Part shown: positions 24,726-34,848 of the stretch, piece by piece
How positions within the stretch are numbered: the first letter of the stretch is position 1
Layout: each line of letters begins with the position of its first letter
Assembly (NCBI GenBank): GCA_023133295.1
Contig: JAGLWT010000079.1
Location: 1 to 49,168 of the forward strand
Reading direction: 5' to 3'
Origin: a bacterium
Lineage (GTDB): Bacteria > AUK180
DNA length: 49,168 bases
Notes under the pieces: generated by a model
The model's input: only the letters and a program-made list of their open reading frames with translations
What the model was told of the DNA's origin: nothing
Databases searched by the model: none
Position numbers and translations under genes: made by a program

Positions 24726-26353
24726 TGAAAGAAGTTATTTTCAAGGCCAACGGTATCCCTCCTTCATTATTAGGCTCAGAAGAAGACCCTGTGATCTTGG
24801 CGCTTCTGGCTTCCAGAGGTGTCGATTCTCCCGAAGCTGTGGAGAAATTTCTCAATCCCAAATTAAAATACCTTATGCGTACAGAAGATATTCCCAATGT
24901 TAAGGAAACCGCTAATTTCTTAAGGCGGAATGTAGAAGCTGGCGAAGAGATCGGTATATACGGCGACTATGATGTTGACGGCATTACTGCCTCCGTCATC
25001 TTGAAGAAGGCGATTACAGGTATCGGCGGTAAGGCCACGATCATAATCCCGAATCGTTTTGACGAAGGATACGGGATCTCCAAAGAGGGCATTGACCGTT
25101 TTATCGAAATGGGGATCAGGAAGGTCATTTCCGTGGATTGCGGGATAACCTCGACCGATGAGGTGAAATACGCATTCGAACAGGGGATGGATATCGTTAT
25201 TACGGATCATCATACACCGGAGCCCGAACTTCCGGATACATTAATAGTTAATCCCAAACTCACTGATATTCCGCAGATCAGAGAACTTGCCGGCGCAGGA
25301 GTGGCTCTGTATATCGCCCGTCAATTACTTGGAGAAATAACCCCGCTATTGAAGGAACTATTTTTCTTCGGCGCTCTCGGCACAGTCGCGGATGTGGTCC
25401 CGCTGACCATGGATAACAGGATAATCACCATCTTGGGATTGGATGTTTTGAACAATGCGTATATCAAGGGCATCAAAGAACTTATGGACAATATCGGCTC
25501 GAAGCCTCCCTTTGAGGCATATCATTTAGGATTTATGCTGGCCCCCCGGCTGAACGCGGCGGGAAGGATGGAGGATGCCTCCCTTGCGGTCGATCTGATG
25601 TTCAGTGATTCACCCGTTGAAGCCGCGCACTTGCTCAATGAAATAAACAGTCAAAGGAGAAAGCTGCAGGAAGAACTCATAGACCAGGCGAAAGAGATGT
25701 CTAAGGATGTGGATTCATCTGTTCTGATCCTTTCTTCCGATCAATTCAACCGCGGGATAAACGGGATCATCGCCTCCCGCATGGTCGAACTTACTCATAA
25801 GCCGTCGATAATATTAGAAGAAGACGCTGATGGCATGCTGCATGGCTCGGGGCGAAGCGTTCCGGGTGTCGACCTGCACGCGCTTCTTTCCGCTTCAAGT
25901 GAGAAATTCCTGAGTTTCGGAGGCCATACAATGGCTTGCGGCCTCAGGATCAATAAATCTGACCTCGAGGCCGTCAAGGCGGAAATAGATAAGAATTTCC
26001 AGAAGTTGTATCCCGACGGTTTCACAAAGCAGATCGTCGCGGATATGGAACTTGATCTCACAAAATTCACATATGATCTTCATTTAAAACTGCAGAAGCT
26101 TAAGCCGTTCGGAATTGGAAATCCCTCACCCCGTTTTTTGATCAGAGGAGTTGATATCAGGGAAAATAAGCTGGTTAAGGAGAAGTACAGATTCTACGAT
26201 TGCTATCAGCGGGACATCCCTTTTCAGCTTCAGGACTGGAATAACAAGACGGATTTTGGAAAAAACGGTACAATTGATATAATCGCCAGCCCTTTCTGGG
26301 AAGAATTTCGAGGGCAATTGTATCTTAAAGTAAAGTATATTGAGCATATTTAA
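24725..26353 (+). CDS. recJ: Single-stranded-DNA-specific exonuclease RecJ
   Basis: 542-aa 5'-3' ssDNA exonuclease of recombination and mismatch repair. DHH motifs are complete: YGDYDVDGITA, SVDCGIT, ITDHHTPEPE and LGTVADVVPL. The DHHA1 part has SFGGHTMACGLRI, and the C-terminal OB region follows (LKPFGIGNPSPRF). The length is close to the E. coli enzyme (577 aa). It is the second gene of a two-gene unit with the Nif3-like gene. Confidence 0.95.
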   Translation: MKEVIFKANGIPPSLLGSEEDPVILALLASRGVDSPEAVEKFLNPKLKYLMRTEDIPNVKETANFLRRNVEAGEEIGIYGDYDVDGITASVILKKAITGIGGKATIIIPNRFDEGYGISKEGIDRFIEMGIRKVISVDCGITSTDEVKYAFEQGMDIVITDHHTPEPELPDTLIVNPKLTDIPQIRELAGAGVALYIARQLLGEITPLLKELFFFGALGTVADVVPLTMDNRIITILGLDVLNNAYIKGIKELMDNIGSKPPFEAYHLGFMLAPRLNAAGRMEDASLAVDLMFSDSPVEAAHLLNEINSQRRKLQEELIDQAKEMSKDVDSSVLILSSDQFNRGINGIIASRMVELTHKPSIILEEDADGMLHGSGRSVPGVDLHALLSASSEKFLSFGGHTMACGLRINKSDLEAVKAEIDKNFQKLYPDGFTKQIVADMELDLTKFTYDLHLKLQKLKPFGIGNPSPRFLIRGVDIRENKLVKEKYRFYDCYQRDIPFQLQDWNNKTDFGKNGTIDIIASPFWEEFRGQLYLKVKYIEHI

Positions 26354-26387
26354 AAGTGGAACAATACTTGCTAAAATGTTTGTGAGG

Positions 26388-26418
26388 TTGAAAAATATGA
26401 AAATTATGATAGTATATT
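26388..26418 (+). promoter_or_regulatory. Possible promoter of the long envelope operon
   Basis: TTGAAA (26388-26393) lies 19 bp before TATATT (26413-26418); TATGAT (26405-26410) is a competing -10. The leader would carry AGGAG (26429-26433), 6 nt before the ATG. The choice of hexamers is uncertain. Confidence 0.35.
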
Positions 26419-26439
26419 TTAACAGAATAGGAGTTGTTC

Positions 26440-27816
26440 ATGAAAGCTAAAAAGATCGTTTTGACCATTTTGATCGTTATCCTGAGCTTGCCTGCATGGG
26501 CGAATTATTTCAAATACTACAATCAGGGTGTGAAGTATATGGAGTTGGGTGACTATATAAGCGCCGAACCTCATCTTATACATGCATTGAAATCAAAACC
26601 TGATTTTGTTGACGGTATGTGGGCATTGGTTAAGCTGTACAGCACTAAACAGGAATGGCCGGAAGCCATAAAGTACTGTAAGATGCTTATTGAGAACGAC
26701 CCCAAGGATGTTGCCATCTATCTTACACTGTCCGACATATATGTGAGACTGGCGAGGTACAAAGAGGCCGCCTCGACAATTAGAAAGGTCTATGATTTCG
26801 AGCCGAACAATACGAGCGCGAAGCTTATTGAGGGTGATATCCTGAAAAAGCAGGGCAGTTATGAAGCGGCGGTCAAGGTTTATAAGGCAGCGGCGGCGGC
26901 TGATAAGAAACTCGCGCTGAAGGCATATAAGAGCATAGCGACGATATACGCCACCAAGCTGGATCAATTGAAAAATGCCCAGGTCTATTATAAGAAAGCC
27001 CTTGCCATAAAAAAAGAGCATAAAATGCTCGTTCTTCTTGCGTACACTTATTTCAAGACGCGGGATTGGGCCAATGGCGTAAGCACTCTGGCGAAGGTGA
27101 AGGAATCCTCCCTTTCCACCGATGATATCGGTTGGCTGGGTTTCGGATATAAAAAGACAGGAAATGATTCGAAGGCGATCTATTATTACGAGTTGCTCTA
27201 CAAGAGGGACAGCAAGAATCAGAAGGCGGCATTCGAACTTTCAGAGCTGTATAAGAAAAAAGGTGATTCTTCTAATGCCAATAAGTATCTGGAAATAGCG
27301 AAATCCATGGATTCAGTGGATTATTCCGCAGCTTACCGCCTGGGGTATCAGCTCCTGAAACAGGATAAGTTCAAGGAAGCCATTGGCCAATTCAAGAAAT
27401 CCATTTCAGCAAAGAATAATTTTTACGGCTCATGGTACGCCCTGGGTTTTTGCGAATATAAATTAGGCAATAAAACCGCCGCCGTAAGAGGATTTCAGAA
27501 GGCATCTGAATTGAAGCCTTCATATACTGCCAGCTTTCTTTATCTTGGCATCATCTATGATGAGTCAAAGAATTATGAAGAAGCTATAAAGGCCTATCTG
27601 AAAGCTCTGAGTTACGCTCCGAACGACGAGTCCCTTTGGGAATATCTTGCCGGAGATTATTTTGAGCTTGGCCAATATTCCAATGCGGCAGCAGCTTTTG
27701 AGAAGGTTGTCAAGATCAATCCCAAGAATAAGGATGCCTGGTATAATCTTTCCCAGACATATCAGAATCTGGATAAGCCGAATCTTGCGGCAGAAGCATT
27801 AGAAAGATCTAAATAG
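26440..27816 (+). CDS. Secreted TPR protein
   Basis: 458-aa protein with a signal peptide (AKKIVLTILIVILSLPAWA) and about 12 TPR repeats (YFKYYNQGVKYMELGDYISAEPHLIHAL split as two helices; YEEAIKAYLKALSYAPND). It is probably periplasmic or outer-membrane associated. The ATG at 26440 is preferred over a TTG at 26434 because AGGAG is optimally spaced to it. It heads a nearly gapless run of envelope and housekeeping genes; the partner is unknown. Confidence 0.85.
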   Translation: MKAKKIVLTILIVILSLPAWANYFKYYNQGVKYMELGDYISAEPHLIHALKSKPDFVDGMWALVKLYSTKQEWPEAIKYCKMLIENDPKDVAIYLTLSDIYVRLARYKEAASTIRKVYDFEPNNTSAKLIEGDILKKQGSYEAAVKVYKAAAAADKKLALKAYKSIATIYATKLDQLKNAQVYYKKALAIKKEHKMLVLLAYTYFKTRDWANGVSTLAKVKESSLSTDDIGWLGFGYKKTGNDSKAIYYYELLYKRDSKNQKAAFELSELYKKKGDSSNANKYLEIAKSMDSVDYSAAYRLGYQLLKQDKFKEAIGQFKKSISAKNNFYGSWYALGFCEYKLGNKTAAVRGFQKASELKPSYTASFLYLGIIYDESKNYEEAIKAYLKALSYAPNDESLWEYLAGDYFELGQYSNAAAAFEKVVKINPKNKDAWYNLSQTYQNLDKPNLAAEALERSK

Positions 27817-27832
27817 ACCCTTAGGAGATATT

Positions 27833-28393
27833 ATGGGCGGATTTATCGTTTTATTAGTAATTGTTGTGGTAGTAATTTCATGGGTGATCGGAATTTACAA
27901 TCGAATGGTCACCATCAGGAATCGTGTGAAGAATGCGTGGTCGCAGATCGATGTTCAATTGAAACGGCGGCATGACCTTATCCCCAATCTCGTTGAGATC
28001 TGCAAAGGATATATGAAACATGAGAGAGAGACGCTCGAGGCGGTGATAAAGGCGCGTCAGATGGCGGTCGATATCAAAGGAGACAATGTGGAGCAAGTCG
28101 CCAAGATGGAGAATATGCTATCTCAGACATTGAAATCTCTTTTCGCCGTATCCGAGAATTATCCTGATCTCAAGGCAAATCAGAATATGCTTTCCCTGCA
28201 GGAAGAGCTTACATCCACAGAGAACAAGATCTCTTTCGCTAGACAGCATTATAATGATCAGGTGATGGTCTATAATACCAAGCTCGAGGTTTTTCCCAAT
28301 AATATTATTGCGGGTATGTTCAACTTCGTTAAGTCCGAATTCTTTGAAGTGGAGACCGAAGCTGAGAGAAAGGCACCGGAAGTAAAGTTTTAA
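27833..28393 (+). CDS. LemA family protein
   Basis: 186-aa LemA protein: N-terminal membrane helix (FIVLLVIVVVVISWVIGIYN) and the four-helix LemA domain (AWSQIDVQLKRRHDLIPNLVE, ENYPDLKANQNMLSLQEELT, RQHYNDQVMVYNT). LemA proteins are membrane proteins of unclear function, commonly next to M48 proteases, as here. AGGAG lies 6 nt before the ATG. Confidence 0.94.
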   Translation: MGGFIVLLVIVVVVISWVIGIYNRMVTIRNRVKNAWSQIDVQLKRRHDLIPNLVEICKGYMKHERETLEAVIKARQMAVDIKGDNVEQVAKMENMLSQTLKSLFAVSENYPDLKANQNMLSLQEELTSTENKISFARQHYNDQVMVYNTKLEVFPNNIIAGMFNFVKSEFFEVETEAERKAPEVKF

Positions 28394-28402
28394 TTCCAGA
28401 AG

Positions 28403-29308
28403 ATGTATAATTTAATCGAAAAAAATAAAAGGAATTCCGTTTTTCTATTTTTAGCCCTTATCGCTGTTTTAATAGTTCTCGGATTTCTTATCGGAGAGTA
28501 TTTCTTTGAAGCCGGCGTTTATGGAGTGGTAATAGCGGGGGTCTTGGCAACAATATCCGGCCTTTGCGCATTTTATTCCGGCGATTCTATTATAATGGCT
28601 TTCTCAAGGGCAAAGCGTATTGAGAAGAAAGATCATCAGCGTTTGTGGAATGTTGTAGAGGAAATGAGCATCGCCTCCGGCCTTCCGATGCCGAAGATCT
28701 ATATGATCGATGATACTGCGCCGAATGCATTTGCTACCGGAAGGAATCCGGAACATGCATCCGTGGCTATTACAAGCGGCCTGCTCGATAAGCTTGACAG
28801 AGAAGAGCTTCAAGGCGTCATGGCTCACGAATTATCCCACATACAGAATTATGATATACTTTTCGGTACCATGATCGCTGTAATGGTAGGGACTATCGTA
28901 TTGATCGCGGATTTTTTTCTTCGCAGCCTCTTTTACGGGAACAGAAGAAGATCGTCATCCCGCTCGTCTTCCGGAGGCAAGTCCGCCGGGCCGCTTATGC
29001 TCATAGCATTGGTCTTCGCCATCTTAGCCCCCATACTCGCGAGGATCATACAGTTCTCCGTTTCCCGCCAAAGGGAATTTCTCGCTGATGCCAGCGCGGC
29101 GAAAATGACGCGTAATCCCATCGGATTGGCGCGGGCATTGGAAAAGATCTCAAGCGACAAGGAACCGCTGGAAGCAGCTAATCGCGGAACACAACACCTT
29201 TATATTGTGAACCCATTGAAAAAAGTGAAGGAAAAGTCAGGGCTGATGGACACTCACCCTCCTATAGGTGAGCGCATCAGAATACTGAAAGACCTGCATC
29301 ATGTTTAG
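28403..29308 (+). CDS. M48 family membrane metalloprotease (HtpX-like)
   Basis: 301-aa integral membrane zinc protease resembling HtpX, which degrades misfolded membrane proteins. Two N-terminal membrane segments precede the active site HELSHIQNYD (around residue 142). Further membrane segments follow (MIAVMVGTIVLIADFFL, PLMLIALVFAILAPILA) and the third zinc ligand lies in REFLADASAAKM. It pairs with the upstream LemA gene, a conserved neighbour arrangement. Confidence 0.94.
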   Translation: MYNLIEKNKRNSVFLFLALIAVLIVLGFLIGEYFFEAGVYGVVIAGVLATISGLCAFYSGDSIIMAFSRAKRIEKKDHQRLWNVVEEMSIASGLPMPKIYMIDDTAPNAFATGRNPEHASVAITSGLLDKLDREELQGVMAHELSHIQNYDILFGTMIAVMVGTIVLIADFFLRSLFYGNRRRSSSRSSSGGKSAGPLMLIALVFAILAPILARIIQFSVSRQREFLADASAAKMTRNPIGLARALEKISSDKEPLEAANRGTQHLYIVNPLKKVKEKSGLMDTHPPIGERIRILKDLHHV

Positions 29309-29343
29309 TGTTTATAAGACAGTACACTTAAAACGAGGCAATA

Positions 29344-29892
29344 ATGAAAGATCTGAAAGAATCCCTTAATATGCTGAATAAGCATGTCAAGAATAACAAT
29401 TTAAAAAAGCATATGTATGCGTGCGCCGCCGCGATGAAGGATCTTGCGAAGCATTTTGGCGAGAACGAAGACCTCTGGGAAACGGTAGGCCTGATTCATG
29501 ATATTGATTATGAACGCACGGCGGATGATCCCGAAATGCATGGTACGGTCGGAAAGCAGATGCTCAGTGACGAAGGCTACAGCTCCGAGATCTGTGATGC
29601 CGTTGAAGCGCATGTGGGGAGGGTTCCCAGGGATACGAAACTGAAAAAAGCCATTTATTCCGTTGACCCGCTGACCGGGCTGATCGTCGCCTGTGCCTTG
29701 ATACGGCCGGAGAAGATTTTGGCGCCGATCGAACTTGCCTTCGTAAAAAAGCGGATGAAAGAGAAGAGATTCGCCGCGAACGCGAACAGGCAGCCCATAC
29801 ATGATTCGGTTGAAATGGGCATAGAAGAAGACGAATTTATTACAATAGTCCTCAATGCGATGAAGGGCATTTCTGATAAGATGGGGTTATAG
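29344..29892 (+). CDS. HD-domain phosphohydrolase
   Basis: 182-aa HD superfamily protein. Metal motif residues are H in KKHMYACAAAM, HD in LIHDIDYER, and the later EAHVGR and SVDPLTGLIVA. It is similar to the short HDIG proteins often annotated as predicted hydrolases, possibly acting on nucleotides; the substrate is unknown. It has a 35-bp gap after the protease gene and abuts the acetyltransferase gene. Confidence 0.82.
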   Translation: MKDLKESLNMLNKHVKNNNLKKHMYACAAAMKDLAKHFGENEDLWETVGLIHDIDYERTADDPEMHGTVGKQMLSDEGYSSEICDAVEAHVGRVPRDTKLKKAIYSVDPLTGLIVACALIRPEKILAPIELAFVKKRMKEKRFAANANRQPIHDSVEMGIEEDEFITIVLNAMKGISDKMGL

Positions 29893-31053
29893 ATGAAGGA
29901 AGTCGAATTAATAGGAAAAGATAAAGAGAAAACATGGGAGCTTGAGTCCCTTTCCTTTGGAATGGGAAAGAATGTACAGAAGTTCTTCAATAAAGAGATC
30001 AAGGATTTTACAGCTCTCGCCGCTATGGAAGGGGATACTATCGCAAGTACTGTCTTTCATCTGCAAAGGCCTCTGCACTTCGGCGGGGATACCTTTTCTA
30101 CCTGTGCGGTCTCCTATGTCGCGTCCCTTCCTGAGTACCGCAATAGGGGGTATGTGAGGCAGATCCTTAACGGACTGCTCAAGGCGCAGGCAAAGAAAGG
30201 CATTGTATTAAGCTCGCTTTACGCTTTCAAAATAGAGTATTACCGTATGTTCGGATATGAAGTCGCCTGTGATGCCTTGGAATATGAAATGAAGCCAAAG
30301 CATTTTCCCAAAATAAAGGGCGAAAAATACCCGCTGGAATATGTGACCGAGGATACCCTCAAATCCTATGTCGCCCACTTCAATAAGAGATATTTCTACG
30401 AATACAACGGCATGTACAAAAAATCCGTTAAAGATGAAAAAAATATGGATAAATGGATGCTTGAGCATGACGATGCGGTAAAAATAAAGCGCATTTTCAT
30501 CGGCAGCGCAAAAGATCCGAAGGGGATATTTTCTTTCCATCTTACCAAAGACAGCAAGAAGCTGGTCTTCTTTGATATCTTTCTCCACGACAGGACCGCA
30601 TTGAACACATTTCTCGCATATGCTGGTTCTTTCAGAGATCAGGCGGAGAAGATCAAGATGCATCTGGCGGAGGATATGAGATTGGAATGGGCGATGGATA
30701 CCTTTTACTTCACAAGAAAATCCTCCACGAGACAGATGATCAGGATATTGGGACTGAAGGAGCTTCTGAAAAGATTGAAGGTAAAAAGGGGAACTTACAG
30801 ATTAGGGATCAAGGATGATCTCATCCCCGCTAATAACGGTCTGTTTCTGATCGAATCAGACGGCAAAAAGAATAAGGTCAAAAAAGTGAGCGATTCCCAT
30901 GCCCGTATTCCCATCGGGACATTCTGCTCAATGCTCTTCTCGAGTGAAGCGCTGGGATTTTCTCTGAAATTCAATGAACTCACATTATCCGAAAAACGAT
31001 ATCTTCAAAATCTTATTGGAAGGAAAACCTCCTTCGTCACGGAGTTCTTTTGA
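29893..31053 (+). CDS. Eis-like GNAT N-acetyltransferase
   Basis: 386-aa protein with the three-part Eis architecture. The N-terminal GNAT domain has the acetyl-CoA loop VASLPEYRNRGYVRQIL and YRMFGYE; a second GNAT-like region and a C-terminal SCP2-like domain follow. Eis enzymes acetylate lysines or aminoglycosides, but the substrate here is unknown. Its stop overlaps the surE ATG (TGATG). Confidence 0.85.
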   Translation: MKEVELIGKDKEKTWELESLSFGMGKNVQKFFNKEIKDFTALAAMEGDTIASTVFHLQRPLHFGGDTFSTCAVSYVASLPEYRNRGYVRQILNGLLKAQAKKGIVLSSLYAFKIEYYRMFGYEVACDALEYEMKPKHFPKIKGEKYPLEYVTEDTLKSYVAHFNKRYFYEYNGMYKKSVKDEKNMDKWMLEHDDAVKIKRIFIGSAKDPKGIFSFHLTKDSKKLVFFDIFLHDRTALNTFLAYAGSFRDQAEKIKMHLAEDMRLEWAMDTFYFTRKSSTRQMIRILGLKELLKRLKVKRGTYRLGIKDDLIPANNGLFLIESDGKKNKVKKVSDSHARIPIGTFCSMLFSSEALGFSLKFNELTLSEKRYLQNLIGRKTSFVTEFF

Positions 31054-31769
31054 TGCGGATACTGATCACAAACGATGACGGATACTTAGCACCCGGCATT
31101 CAATGCCTTCACAAGATACTCTTGGAATTGGGCCATGAAGTAGCTCTGATCGCTCCGCATGAAGACAATTCCGCCATATCGCATTCTATCTCTCTTGGAA
31201 AAGAGATACTTGTGAAAAGGCATGGCGACGATATTTACTCTTTAACTGGAACTCCCGCCGACTGTATTGTTGTGGCGATGAACGCGGGACTTATCGATAA
31301 GCCCGACCTGGTGATCTCCGGCATTAACAAGGGGGGCAATATGGGGGAGGATGTGCATTACTCGGGAACGGTCGCTGCGGCGGTCGAGGCTGCTTTCGCG
31401 GGATATTTTTCTATGGCGGTCTCCCTGTCTTCGAGAGTACACGGTGATTATATGGCCATATCCCCATTTATGAAGCAATTGATAGAAAGAGTGCTTAGCT
31501 CAAAGCCCGGAACTGTTCTCAATGTGAATTATGACCCGAGCAAGCCCATAAAAGGGATCAAAGAAACAAGATTGGGTTCCAGGACATATATGGACCATTT
31601 TGAGATCAGCAAATGGGAAGACGATACAGCCAGAGCGATATTGAAACCCGCGGAAAATATTCCGGACCTTCGTGAAGGCACTGATTATTATGCCCTTAAT
31701 GAAGGATATATTTCCGTAACTTTACTCTCCACCGATTGGACCGAGGCCGATTCGGATGAGGGTAGATAA
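31053..31769 (+). CDS. surE: 5'/3'-nucleotidase SurE
   Basis: 238-aa SurE, a divalent-metal nucleotidase active on nucleoside monophosphates. Active-site residues are ITNDDG, the Ser in EDNSAISHS and the Asn in SGINKGGNMGEDV. ATG at 31053 has GGAG 8 nt upstream; an in-frame TTG directly before it is less likely. It overlaps pcm by 14 bp. The surE-pcm pairing is also seen in E. coli. Confidence 0.95.
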   Translation: MRILITNDDGYLAPGIQCLHKILLELGHEVALIAPHEDNSAISHSISLGKEILVKRHGDDIYSLTGTPADCIVVAMNAGLIDKPDLVISGINKGGNMGEDVHYSGTVAAAVEAAFAGYFSMAVSLSSRVHGDYMAISPFMKQLIERVLSSKPGTVLNVNYDPSKPIKGIKETRLGSRTYMDHFEISKWEDDTARAILKPAENIPDLREGTDYYALNEGYISVTLLSTDWTEADSDEGR

Positions 31770-32373
31770 TCTCATAAACACCCTTATCGAGGAATTTTCC
31801 ATATACAATAAAGAAATACTTCAAGCGTTCAGAAAAATTGACCGCCGGCTATTTCTTCCTGAAGAATATTCAAAGGTCGCCTTTGTCAACAGGGCCTTGC
31901 CCGTGATGAACGGCCAGACCTCCACAAAGCCGTCTACGATCGGGAGGTTCTTGACAATTATCAAACCCTCCAAGGATAAAGTGATCCTGGAACTCGGCAC
32001 AGGGAGCGGGTATCAATCCGCCATATTATCTGAATTGTTCGGGAAAGTGATCACCTGGGAAGTGGATAAGGAACTTTGTGAATGGTCCTCGCAACGCCTG
32101 AAGAAATATAAAAATATTGAGTGTCACTGCGGCAATTTGCTGAAGAGAGATGACATCCCTTCTTTCGACGCCTGTATATTTTCCTTCGCGACATACAGCG
32201 TCTCTGAGAATATCATTTCGGCGGGCAATGACCCCGGTGATATTATTGCCCCGATATTAAAGGGAAAAAACCAGTTTCTGTTGCATATCAGAAGGGAAAA
32301 TGATAAAATAACCAATACTATGTTAAATTACGAGCACTTTGTGCGTATTAGAGGAATTACGAATGCGGAATAA
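31756..32373 (+). CDS. pcm: Protein-L-isoaspartate O-methyltransferase
   Basis: 205-aa SAM-dependent methyltransferase that starts repair of isoaspartyl residues in aged proteins. The SAM motif is ILELGTGSGYQSAIL, and NGQTSTKPSTIGR is the family's substrate-loop region (usually DGQTISQP). The length is normal. It follows surE with overlap, as in many bacteria. Confidence 0.92.
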   Translation: MRVDNLINTLIEEFSIYNKEILQAFRKIDRRLFLPEEYSKVAFVNRALPVMNGQTSTKPSTIGRFLTIIKPSKDKVILELGTGSGYQSAILSELFGKVITWEVDKELCEWSSQRLKKYKNIECHCGNLLKRDDIPSFDACIFSFATYSVSENIISAGNDPGDIIAPILKGKNQFLLHIRRENDKITNTMLNYEHFVRIRGITNAE

Positions 32374-33370
32374 TGGAAATGACCTTAATTCAGAGATAAG
32401 AAAGGACCCGGTCATCGGAAGATGGGTTATTGTCGGGCATGACAAAGGTTATGTGGCGGAGAAGAAGGAAAGCATACAAAGAAAAGCGAACCCTTCATGT
32501 CCATTTTGTCCCGGAAATGAATCCTCCACTCCTCCTGAAATACTTTCAGTGGAGAAGGACGGCAAATGGCAGATCCGTGTCATACCGAATAAGTACCCCG
32601 CTTTATCTTCAGAAGGTGAAATAAAAAGGGAAGGTGTGGGCCTTTTTGATAAGATGTCCGGAATTGGCGCTCATGAAGTAATTATTGAGACGCCTGACCA
32701 TCTCGCATCCGTTACCTCTCTTACCGTTGAGCAATTCACCGAAGTATTGAAGGTTTTCAGATCCAGATTCAATGAATTGAAGAAGGATGAGCGCTTTCGC
32801 CATGTTCTTCTTTTTAAGAATGAGGGTCATTCCGCCGGCGCGTCGATCGAACACTCTCATTCACAGATAATCGCGACTCCGATAATCCCGAAAAGAGTGC
32901 AGGAAGAGCTGGATGGAGCTGAATTCTATTATTCCTATAAAAAGCGATGCGTTTTCTGCGATATGCTTGAGCTTGACAATCGTTTTTTCAAGGAAAGAGT
33001 AGTAATAGAGAACGACAATATGTGCGTTATATCACCTTTCGCGGCACGATTCCCCTTTGAGATGTGGGTTTTACCAAAAAAGCATTTTAGCACATGGGAG
33101 AATTCGGACGATGAGATGCTGAGGTCTCAGGCGGAGATATTACTCTCTATACTGCGCGCGCTTGACGATGTTCTGGGCAATCCCCCTTATAATATCATTC
33201 TTCACAGTTCTCCGATCAACGGCAATTGTGACAATTATTATCACTGGCATTTCGAAATCATTCCCAAGATGAAGCGCATAGCCGGGTTTGAGTGGGGCAC
33301 CGGTTTTTATATCAATCCGGTCCCGCCTGAAGAAGCCGCCGAAGTATTAAAAAGGAGGCTCAATAGGTGA
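32363..33370 (+). CDS. galT: GalT-family nucleotidyltransferase
   Basis: 335-aa member of the galactose-1-phosphate uridylyltransferase family (HIT superfamily). Zinc-site cysteines are in CPFCPGNE; the catalytic motif is SIEHSHSQII, and the C-terminal domain has YYHWHFEIIPK. It forms UDP-galactose or, in glgA-linked homologues, may act on ADP-sugars. ATG at 32363 has GAGGA 7 nt upstream and overlaps pcm by 11 bp. Its place directly before glgA points to glycogen metabolism. Confidence 0.88.
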   Translation: MRNNGNDLNSEIRKDPVIGRWVIVGHDKGYVAEKKESIQRKANPSCPFCPGNESSTPPEILSVEKDGKWQIRVIPNKYPALSSEGEIKREGVGLFDKMSGIGAHEVIIETPDHLASVTSLTVEQFTEVLKVFRSRFNELKKDERFRHVLLFKNEGHSAGASIEHSHSQIIATPIIPKRVQEELDGAEFYYSYKKRCVFCDMLELDNRFFKERVVIENDNMCVISPFAARFPFEMWVLPKKHFSTWENSDDEMLRSQAEILLSILRALDDVLGNPPYNIILHSSPINGNCDNYYHWHFEIIPKMKRIAGFEWGTGFYINPVPPEEAAEVLKRRLNR

Positions 33371-34848
33371 AATTGATCTCAGTAGCCTCTGAAGTTACTC
33401 CATTCGCGAAGACGGGCGGACTTGCCGATGTTTCAGGCACCTTGCCGCAGGCATTGTCCGATCAGGGAATGGATGTATATATCGCAATGCCTTATTACAG
33501 AGATATCGTTGAGAAGGCCTTGAGTGAGGGAAATATTTCCCTTCCGCTGCAAACTCTTACTTCTTATCATTTTGATTGGGGCGGTGTGGATCATGAACTC
33601 CGCCTGCTGTATCTCGAATGGGAAAATGTAAAAGTTATTTTTATTGAGAACGATTCGCTTTTCAACAGAGATAATCTTTATATCACCTCGACCTCTAAGA
33701 ATGGAGTTCCGGAGATCACGGGATACTCGGATAATTTTAAAAGATTCGCATTGTTTTCAAGAGCGGTTTCACGCTATATTACCGAGACGGGGGACTTTGA
33801 GATCGTCCATACACACGATTGGCAGACGGCTTTGATCCCTGTGTACCTGACATCTGACCTTTATTCCTCAGAGAAAGGCAAAAGGCCTTTTCTCTTACAT
33901 ACGATACATAATCTCGCATTTCAGGGTAATTTCCCCATGGAAGAATTCACGAATTGCGGTTTAGATGATTCTTATATCCATCTGGATAAACTTGAATCCT
34001 GGGGAGAGGTCAATCTCTTAAAGGGAGCTGTTATTTATTCGGATGCCGTTAATACGGTCTCTCCCAATTACTGTGAGGAGATACAGAAGGAAGAGTACGG
34101 ATGCGGTTTTGCCGGTCTGCTCCTGGAATGGTCGGATAAACTTTCCGGCATTCTGAACGGCATTGATCATAAGGAATGGGATCCTGCAACAGACGATTAT
34201 CTTGGGAAATACAGGTTCAAGAAGGGTGATTCGAAGGGAAAGGAACGCTTCAAGGCACACTTTGTGAAGGAAATGGATTTTACATCCCCGGCTGCTCCAT
34301 TATTTGTAATGGTCTCCAGATTAACACATCAAAAGGGCGTAGAGTTGCTTTTAGAGGTGATGGAGGATCTTCTTAAAATGGATATAAGTCTCTTTATTCT
34401 GGGCAGCGGCGATGTCAAGTATGAAAAAGCGATGGAGGGCCTTGCCACGAAATACAAGGGCCATTTTAAGTTCTCCAAAGAATTCAACAACCCTTTGGCG
34501 CATCGCTTATATGCCGCCGCCGATTATTTTCTCATGCCGTCTGTATTCGAGCCCTGCGGCCTCGGGCAGATGATCGCTATGAGATACGGCGCTTTGCCCA
34601 TAGCAAGAGCGACGGGCGGCCTGAAGGATACTGTATTTGATATAAGAAAGGACCGCAAAGGCGGGAACGGCCTGATTTTTGAGTCCGTTTCTTCGGAACA
34701 ATTACTGGAAACTATTAAAAGCGCTGTGGAGTTATTCAGGGGAAAGGATTTTATCAGGGCAAGGAAAAATGCCTTTAATTCCGATCATTCCTGGGCGGCC
34801 TCAGCAAAAAAATATTTAAAAATATATAAGGAAGGATTGAATAAATGA
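33367..34848 (+). CDS. glgA: Glycogen synthase
   Basis: 493-aa GT5 starch/glycogen synthase that extends alpha-1,4-glucan from ADP-glucose. The N-terminal KTGGLADVSGTLPQAL loop, HTHDWQTALIP and TIHNLAFQG are typical, and the C-terminal donor site has PSVFEPCGLGQMIAMRYG. The start is GTG with AGGAGG 8 nt upstream, overlapping the galT stop. Confidence 0.95.
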   Translation: MKLISVASEVTPFAKTGGLADVSGTLPQALSDQGMDVYIAMPYYRDIVEKALSEGNISLPLQTLTSYHFDWGGVDHELRLLYLEWENVKVIFIENDSLFNRDNLYITSTSKNGVPEITGYSDNFKRFALFSRAVSRYITETGDFEIVHTHDWQTALIPVYLTSDLYSSEKGKRPFLLHTIHNLAFQGNFPMEEFTNCGLDDSYIHLDKLESWGEVNLLKGAVIYSDAVNTVSPNYCEEIQKEEYGCGFAGLLLEWSDKLSGILNGIDHKEWDPATDDYLGKYRFKKGDSKGKERFKAHFVKEMDFTSPAAPLFVMVSRLTHQKGVELLLEVMEDLLKMDISLFILGSGDVKYEKAMEGLATKYKGHFKFSKEFNNPLAHRLYAAADYFLMPSVFEPCGLGQMIAMRYGALPIARATGGLKDTVFDIRKDRKGGNGLIFESVSSEQLLETIKSAVELFRGKDFIRARKNAFNSDHSWAASAKKYLKIYKEGLNK